Positions 57,306-64,000 of a stretch of 64,000 nucleotides of DNA are shown here, piece by piece. The DNA lies in NCBI RefSeq assembly GCF_000276665.1, contig NW_004955483.1:9292866-9356865 (forward strand), given 5' to 3'. The notes below the pieces were generated by a model, which had not been told where the DNA came from, searched no databases, and saw only the letters and a program-made list of their open reading frames with translations. The translations under genes were made by a program, and so were the position numbers. The number at the start of each line of letters is the position of its first letter. The first letter of the stretch is position 1. Source of the stretch: Chinchilla lanigera (Eukaryota > Chordata > Mammalia > Rodentia > Chinchillidae).

Positions 57306-59150
57306 GCAGGTCGGCCATTTCCCCACACCCAGCCACGTCTCCCTGACACTGGCCCACACTGTGGGTTTTAGGGTGAGGTTACACAGGGTATGTATTTTCT
57401 GGCAGGACATATTAAAAATGACAAGATTTCCTGTGGTTTGGCTTTTGAAAGCAAGTACGTCTCAAGGATAATCTCAAGGTTTGGGTTTGACTTCGAAAGG
57501 GACTTCTTAAAAGTGGTAATTACCTCACCCTCATCCTCTCCCTAATCCCAGGCCTCTGTGCGTGCTGAGAGAAAAATGGAGTGCAGTTGAGTGGTGTATT
57601 TCATTCACTTGCACAGAAACCTTCATCTGCTTATTATTTTCCCAAGCTCGGACAGCTGCTTGAGAAAATTCGGAGCTCCATTGTAAATGGGCTTAATGAG
57701 GGGGTTGGGAAGTTCATGACAAAAGAGGGGGTACCTCGTCTTTCATTTCACTTTCCTTAGGCTTTCTTGATCTTTTACTTTGAGATCCTAGACCTTCCCA
57801 AGGGAAAGGCTGGCCTCCTTCCTCTTTGGGAAATGTTGATTTACAAGAAATATTTGTGTTTTTTTTTTTTTCATTAGATGCTTCTATTGCAGCATGTTGA
57901 AGTAGTTATTTCTAATTTATATGTAAAAAATAAATAAACTCGTCATGCAAATGGCTCCAGGGGTACAGTTACATGATAATTATGTATGCCCCCATCTCCT
58001 TAACATCGGCGACCTCACCCTGTAGAATTCATCTAATTTATGGCTCCTCACAACTTTCCCAAACTCCGTGAAAGCACATTAAAAGTAACTTAAACTTTGA
58101 AAGTTAACTACTTCTACAACTATGTGGTAATTATATCTTGTAGTAGCACTTTGATATCCCTACTTCAGTGGAGCTGGTTAAGGCTCAGGAAAAAGTGACA
58201 AAGCTGAGATGAAAATTTAGGATTTCCTGATTTCCGGCCAGTGTAGTACTTGTTTCTTGTGCTAAAATTGAGTATCAGGGATCAGTTCAAAACCTACGGA
58301 GAGACTGGTAAGGAGGAGAGAGGCTGGGTCTTAGAAGAGAACACAGTGCTCCCCAAAGTGTGAAGATTGGGGCTTATAACCTCCTTCCGATACACTCTGA
58401 GCACATAGCCCAGGATCATTTGCCTTGACAGATCTCAGGGCAATAGGGGAGTTTAAAAAAAAAAAATCTATGCTTCATAATGAAATATTTAGGCATTCAA
58501 TGATAGTCCTGGGATTTGCTTGAAGACCTAGTTCAGCCTGAGTAAGAATTATTGATGCTGGGTAATGAAGATTAGGTGTCCTATAACGAGTCTTTTGTCT
58601 CGTGCTTGAAAATTTCCACCAGCAATTGTTACGCTTCTCAGATGCACACCTTTGACTCCTCCATCCCCTCTGCTCCTGGATGCCGTTGTTTCACTCACTC
58701 ATTTCTCGCCAACAGCAACAAACTCATCCTTGAAAGCAAGCAGGCCCTTGCCTCCCATCTCATCCTGACACATATACTATTAGAGACTTTCTGACGCCGT
58801 CCCCGTTTTTTATTTCTTAGCAGATAATACGATGGCAGTGCTTTCATAATAAATTCAAAAGCTTCTCTCTATTCCTCACCAGTTTGAATTGCAGAAAAGA
58901 GTACAAAAGATTAGAGTACTTTAAAATAAATCTCGGCTAATTATACATACAACTGCATTCACTAAATGTGAATATTTCCAGGGCTTTCTTTGCTACCCAG
59001 TGCCACCTGCTCATGATTTAAATGGGCACAAATTTAGTTCCATTAAACAAAACACAGCAACACTTCTCCTATAGCGCAAACTCCTTTAGGGCCTATTTTG
59101 GAATTGGGAAACTAATCCTAGTGTTCCCTTGTTAGCCCTGGGCCTGTGTC
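57306..59150. other. Repeat-poor AT-rich block, candidate conserved non-coding sequence
   Basis: From about 57600 to 59100 I recognise no SINE, LTR or LINE. It contains an ATGCAAAT octamer (57945-57952) in CATGCAAATGGCTCC and several TAATTA-type cores, as in developmental enhancers. No ORF is convincing. Conservation is inferred only from appearance. Confidence 0.35.
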
Positions 59151-61089
59151 AATCATGCCACAAGGCTGTTTACTTGAAGATTTTGCAAACTCGCCTTAAA
59201 AACTCTAGCAGGCAAATAGGTTTGTGCTGAAGTGGTTTGTGTTTTATAAGGGTCCTTACAGACTAGATGGCATTTGAACTTGTGGTTCCAGCAATTACCC
59301 AGCCCCTGAATTGAACAATACACATCTTGGCTTCTTCTGCTCATTAGGGAGACTTTTTACCGTCTATTGCCAAAAAGGAGAAAAGAAATCCTCCCATGAA
59401 ATGTTGTATTCTGAGCCCACAGGACAATCTCCCAAGAAGCTAGTGGATTCAAGCCTTCATTTTCCTACTTTAAAACAGGAAACTCATCAAGGAGGAGTGG
59501 TATATCCATCTCCTGTTAATCTGGAACACAGATGATCTCTGTAAATCTAGAGAAGGCATTGCTTTGAAGGCTGCGAAAGGTCAAGCTGCATTCAAATCAA
59601 ACACGAATGATCAAACCCTTCTCCAGGAAGGCTTGTATGTGGGGCCTTGACTCCTACATTATAAAAGTGGAAGTTAAAAAAGCCCACAACATGAAGTGCT
59701 TATTTGCCATGCTCTTAGAAAAATTGCTTCCTTCCAATGATTCCTTTGTCTCCATGTAGCTGGATCGAAAGACCTTGGCATTGTTTTAGAAGTCAGGAAG
59801 CCCAGCTGTAGTCATCTATCAAGAACTGAGGAAGAAGCTGCCTTTCTGTCCCACAAGTCCTTAGTTTTCCTAATCATCTCGCCTCCTTCCACATCATCCC
59901 TTCCCCCAGCCACTTACACCCTTGCCCTACATTCCTTTCCATTTTGCCCTTTCAAAAACTCCTCCCTCCCTTAGAAAAACTAAAAATAATGGTAGTGCTT
60001 TCCAGGAGCCCTCCCTTATTAGGACCACAGAGGCAAGCCGGAGTCAGAAGGAAAACCCTTCACTGGCCTGGCTGCTCAGAGCTGCAGCTTTATAAATCCT
60101 AGCTCATCTGACCCTCATCTGAGATTTGCACCCTCACTTGAATCCTGTTATCCTTTCCATGGTGCCATCACCTGCCAAGGTGCTTAGGAAAACCTGCTAT
60201 CTTTGGGGTACCTGGGCCCCACAGCACCCCAGAGTGAGGTTCATACCTGTATCTTCTAACTAACCTGGGTGTGGGGTTCTTGAGTGATTGTGGCTACACT
60301 CCAGATTTTAACTCCCAGGAGTTATTCAGGAAAGATCACGTGTTCATTTTGTGTCGTTTGGGGTGCACCAACCTGCAGAGCAAGGCCCAGGGAAAGGGGA
60401 GGCTAGTGGGGATTCCCCCAAGCAGGGTCCTCACTTGCATGTGACCCCCCAACCTAACTTGGCCGGCTGGCCTGGACAGCTGGCTCTGCTTAGTGTGGGA
60501 ACAATTCGAGGAAGGCCGTTGTCAAATTCCTCCGGGTTCAGAGGCACAGCCTTCTTAACACACTCAGTCCCTGACGGTGAAGGGCAGCACAAAAAGCACG
60601 GCCTGGGCAGCTTGGAGAGTGCAGAGAACTTGAGCGGTCCGCTCACCCCTTCTTCCTCCAGTGGGCAAACTGAGGCCCAGAGAAGCCACTTCTCAGGAAG
60701 CCATGCCCAGGACTGGAGCATCTGATATTTTGGTGGGGCTGGGCCCCTCATCATCTCAAAAGTTTCCCACTTGGTAGAGAAAGGGGATTGGTGGAGAAAT
60801 TATATTCTGTTACAGTTTTCCATGCCATAATTGAGTCCTGGGGTCCACAAGTGATGCCTTATTGTTACTTTTGGCACAAAACCCTCAGTACTCCAAGACG
60901 TGTCCAGCGACTGTGCAGCATCTTTAGTGACCCTGTGGGAACTCCTTGGCTTCTAGCCCCAAACCCCGAGGTTAGAGTTCATTTTTAAGTGCCCATCTTT
61001 AACTCAAGCATGGAGCTCTAAAAGTATTAGATAGCAATACTTGAAAACATCTTAATTCCTTTAGACTCTCACCATGCTTGAACTTCTTG
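59151..61089. other. Unassigned sequence
   Basis: No gene seen. The 124- and 107-codon ORFs at 60351-60754 overlap on opposite strands, which argues against both. A weak MIR-like AACTGAGGCCCAGAG segment lies near 60669. Confidence 0.4.
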
Positions 61090-61136
61090 TTTTTTTTATT
61101 TTTGTTTTTGTTTTTGTTTTTGTTTTTTTTTTTTTT
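61090..61136. repeat. (TTTTTG)n and T-run
   Basis: T-rich hexamer run, possibly the decayed A-tail complement of a lost retroelement. Confidence 0.9.
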
Positions 61137-61723
61137 CAGAAATTAGCTGAGATAGTGATGGTTAGAACACATGAAAACAGGATTACTAGATAAAAATTGT
61201 CACATAGACCTGGATTTGAGGGACATATAAATCGATTCATAGGTAATTGATTTTTCTTTTTTTCTTAGCATGCTTTCCTGCGAAGAGTCTCATGTGACTT
61301 CCTTGCATATGTGCAAGCTCATAAAGGACTCCTGTTTACAATATCTATTATTTTAAAGTACAGAGAGGAGGACAAAATTTGCTGTATCCCAAAATGAAAA
61401 GAATTTGAGACAGCACCTTTGTGTTGGAACTTCTAGGTAATGATATCCATTTTCCTTTTGCGGGAAGAGGTGACATCAATTCCTTTTCATCAAGAAAAGC
61501 AGTGGCCAGGCCACAGGAGTGAGATAGTGACCATGAGGCCTGGGAGGTGTGAGCAGAACCGAGGCCAGAGCTCTGCTTAAGGTGCTTTGCTTGAGCCTTT
61601 TTGTTTTCCAGACCACACTTCCCATCATCCCAGAGATTATTGGTGGACACGCTATGTTTTAATGCCTCAGTATCTGTAAAGAATGCATTCAGTTCCATAT
61701 CCAGGTTCACATTCAAAAGTGTT
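61137..61723. other. Unassigned sequence
   Basis: No gene or recognisable repeat. A 122-codon minus ORF at 61348-61716 has no known domain. Confidence 0.4.
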
Positions 61724-61830
61724 AGGGCCTAGGGATGTACTCAGTGCTACAGTGCTTGTCCAGCATCCCCAAGGGCCTGGGTTCACTTCCCAGCACCTCC
61801 AAACCACGTAAACAAACAAAAAGCAACAAA
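61724..61830 (+). mobile_element. ID-type SINE
   Basis: GGGATGTACTCAGTGCTACA, then GGGCCTGGGTTCACTTCCCA and a CAAACAAAAAGC tail. Sense ID-type copy. Confidence 0.85.
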
Positions 61831-61889
61831 AGCTGCACAAGTGTGAGCATACATTTCTCCAGGTGTGCACACTGAGCTACTTGCAAAGT

Positions 61890-62057
61890 GTACACTCAGC
61901 TACTTGGGAAACCGAGGCAGCAGAATCTGAAGTTCAAGCCCAGTCTGGGTGATTTACTGACTTAGTGAGATTCTATCTTAAACTACAATGATAAAAAGTT
62001 CTGGGGATATAACTCAGTGTGAAGGCTCTGGGTTTCGTCCTCAGGACTAGAAAAAAA
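61890..62057 (+). mobile_element. B1-dID, 5'-truncated
   Basis: B1 part (CAGCTACTTGGGAAACCGAG, then CAAGCCCAGTCTGGGTGATT) runs into an ID part (GGGGATATAACTCAGTGTGA, then GGGTTTCGTCCTC) and an A-run. Confidence 0.8.
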
Positions 62058-63714
62058 TGCCAGGTACACAGCTGTGGCCTATTTAGTGTCACTTTTCCTA
62101 CCTGGGAGGCTCATGTGCCTGTGGCACTCGCACTGGGCCCACCTAGAGCCCTGAGTGTCTGCTCCAGAAAGAGCCTGACGTGAAAAACTGCAGACAGTCT
62201 CGTGTTTTCTGAGTCCTGGGACAAGCAGGGAAGCTCGGCAAGGCGTGCAAGTTAAGGCTGTCAAGATCGAGTGACAGGGTGGGAGACGAGATGAAGAGGC
62301 AGCACGCTTCGACACGATCATTTCTTTCCCCTTACTAAAGCATAGTGCTCTCTGCTATTTGGAGAGAGCAATTTAGATTTATATTAAGGAGTGAATAAAT
62401 AGGCTACAGTGATGAAATCTCATCTGGAGTGAATGCAGATTGTGTATGCTAATGACCCTGTGCAGTACCTTGCATTCTAACGCGCAGAAGCGAAGCCCCT
62501 TGGAGCCCCGCTCTTCTCTCTCATCTCACCTGCTCACCCACTAGACATTTGAGAACAGCTTAGGCAGTGGGGAAAAGGTTATTCCTCTTTTACTGTCTCT
62601 TGGCATTGCACTTGCGTTATAGAGCTTTAAAGCACTTGACAAGCCTTCAAGTAATTCCAGGTGATGGATTCCCCCGCCCCAGAGAACCTTCAGAGATTGT
62701 TTTACATAGATGCACATATGAATTCAGTCACAACCTGAATGTCTTGCTGTCTCACATCATTTGACATCACCAGAATGTCCTGTAGTTCCTTCTGTGGTTC
62801 ACATCCTCATTTTTCCTCTTACAGTTTGAGACACTCAAAGACAAGCTGTCAGAAATCTTTCATTTCAGCTGAGCCACTGTGTGGCACTGGCCAAGCTGCT
62901 TGGTAAGAGTGGGACACGGTTTCCTGGTTAATTGAGAAGGCTGGGATGAAAGCTCTTGAAGTTCCCCTCCAGCTCCGATGTTCTGTGACCATCTCGGGCT
63001 TTCTGTGTGCCTGGATTGGGCAGGGTAGGTGTGGGTATAAGGGCAGCACTGTGCCTTGAAAAACTCCCTCTTCCTGACCAGCTTTTCTATGCTACAGACT
63101 GAAGCCTGCCCCTGGGAAGAACCCCAGACTTAGCCAGAAGTGCTCAGATCCAGAGAAGCGTGGAAAACCCCAGAGCACACTTTGACTTCTTCTGCCCTAG
63201 CTGGTGATGAAAAGCAAGGTCACAAGAGGTTGCCCTGTTACCTGAGATCGGAGGGAAAACTCTCAGGTGGGCTGGAAAAGGAGCAGACACAGAACAGGTC
63301 CAAAGAAAGGAACAGAATGAGATGGATCATCAGTCAGGCTGCGAACAGGTGCCTCAGATGGGTCAGGAGGAGGAGGATCCCCTTTGCTCTTGTTCATTGC
63401 TTGGGCTCAAGTGTCCTGAAGGTATTGTGTGGAGCTGCCATGGGGTACCAGCTGCATCCTACAGAGCCCCACTGGCTTCCCATTCCTGGGCTATCCTCAG
63501 CACCTCTTCCTCAGAGCAGCCCTCCTTTAGCTCCCTGATAATTTAAGGTTATAGAAAAGATTTTACTTTTTTTAAAGAGAAGTTGTGTGGGTTTAAAAAT
63601 TTTCAAAACCACTGGTGAGTGGTAGAGGAGCTCAAATTCAAAGCAATGTAGCCTTAGATAAATCATGTCTTTCCATGATCCTTGTGTTCCTTCTGGAAAC
63701 AGGGTTAATCATAT
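62058..63714. other. Unassigned sequence
   Basis: No gene recognised. 62860-62960 has a weak antisense MIR order. The 132-codon ORF at 63140-63538 overlaps a 74-codon ORF in another frame and has no recognisable domain. Confidence 0.4.
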
Positions 63715-63939
63715 TGCTGTAGTTTGGATCCAGAATGCCTTCCCAAGGCGCATGCGTTCTCAGTGCAGCGGTGTTCAGAAGTGGCATTGGGAGGATGTGA
63801 TTGGATCACGAGGGTTAATCCATTGATGGGGTCATAGGAGTGTGTGGAGATGGTAGAAGCTGTGGGAAGTGGGACTTACTTAGCGGAACTACATTACTAG
63901 GACTGTGCTTCCACAGGGATGTCTTGTTCCTCTGGCCCC

Positions 63940-63941
<2 letters not shown>
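63715..63941 (+). mobile_element. MaLR-like LTR, cut by window end
   Basis: Sense LTR start TGCTGTAGTTTGGATCCAGA, then GTGATTGGATCACGAGGGTT and AATCCATTGATGGGGTCATA. It is the reverse-orientation relative of the LTR at 46061-46412. It runs into a (CT)n tract. Confidence 0.75.

Positions 63942-63942
<1 letters not shown>

Positions 63943-64000
<58 letters not shown>
63943..64000. repeat. (CT)n microsatellite, incomplete
   Basis: Uninterrupted CT units to the last base of the window; probably an expansion of the CT run present inside this LTR type. Confidence 0.97.

Noticed and set aside
60351..60754. Overlapping 124-codon (+) and 107-codon (-) ORFs
   Set aside because: GC-rich sequence gives long frames on both strands. 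Neither has a domain or conserved start context.
63140..63538. 132-codon plus-strand ORF
   Set aside because: Low-complexity S/P/R composition, overlaps a second ORF in another frame, and no recognisable family or splice context.

Overview
This window is mammalian, non-coding, interspersed-repeat-rich DNA. The repeats point to a rodent. There are many tRNA-derived ID-type SINEs, 7SL-derived B1 elements and composite B1-dID elements. One younger SINE subfamily reads GGGGCTGGGGATTTAGCTC at its head and ends in GGTACCGG before an A-tail. B1 joined to an ID-like tail fits a squirrel-, dormouse- or beaver-related lineage; I lean to a castorimorph such as beaver, but that is inference. I see no protein-coding gene: no spliced gene structure, no CpG-island promoter and no ORF longer than about 155 codons, and the longest ORFs run through SINEs. 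The window is best read as a gene desert or the inside of a very large intron.

Layout. 1-4.1 kb: two antisense SINEs, then AT-rich antisense L1-like sequence carrying a clean solo LTR (with a 5-bp target duplication) and an old mariner relic. 4.1-10.2 kb: mostly unassigned sequence with MIR fragments. 10.2-13.1 kb: an unusual arrangement in which an about 250-bp sequence is present once on the minus strand, flanked on both sides by the two halves of a second copy on the plus strand. 14.6-15.9 kb: a sense L1 3' end split by an LTR-like insertion, then a B1-dID. 18.1-21.9 kb: a dense patch of LTRs and DNA-transposon fossils, including a small MITE, a Tigger-like copy and an internally deleted mariner with readable transposase C-terminus and terminal inverted repeats. 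23.25-23.37 kb: a 129-bp segment with good splice sites and a branch-point motif, the best candidate exon. 28.5-31.9 kb: a cluster of short SINE insertions, several with exact target duplications. 32-33.2 kb and 57.6-59.1 kb: AT-rich, repeat-poor blocks that look like candidate conserved non-coding sequence. 36-39 kb: SINEs inserted into or beside B1 copies. 42.7-50.6 kb: antisense L1 fragments, a second old mariner relic, an LTR and SINEs. 54-57.3 kb: further LTRs and an L2 fragment. 61-64 kb: ID and B1-dID elements, then an LTR whose body runs into a (CT)n tract that leaves the window.

The strongest material is fossil: three mariner-type relics in two age classes, the split/inverted triple copy at 10.2-13.1 kb, and the candidate exon. 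Repeat family names are from memory of consensus sequences, without database searches, and boundaries are approximate unless target duplications are quoted.
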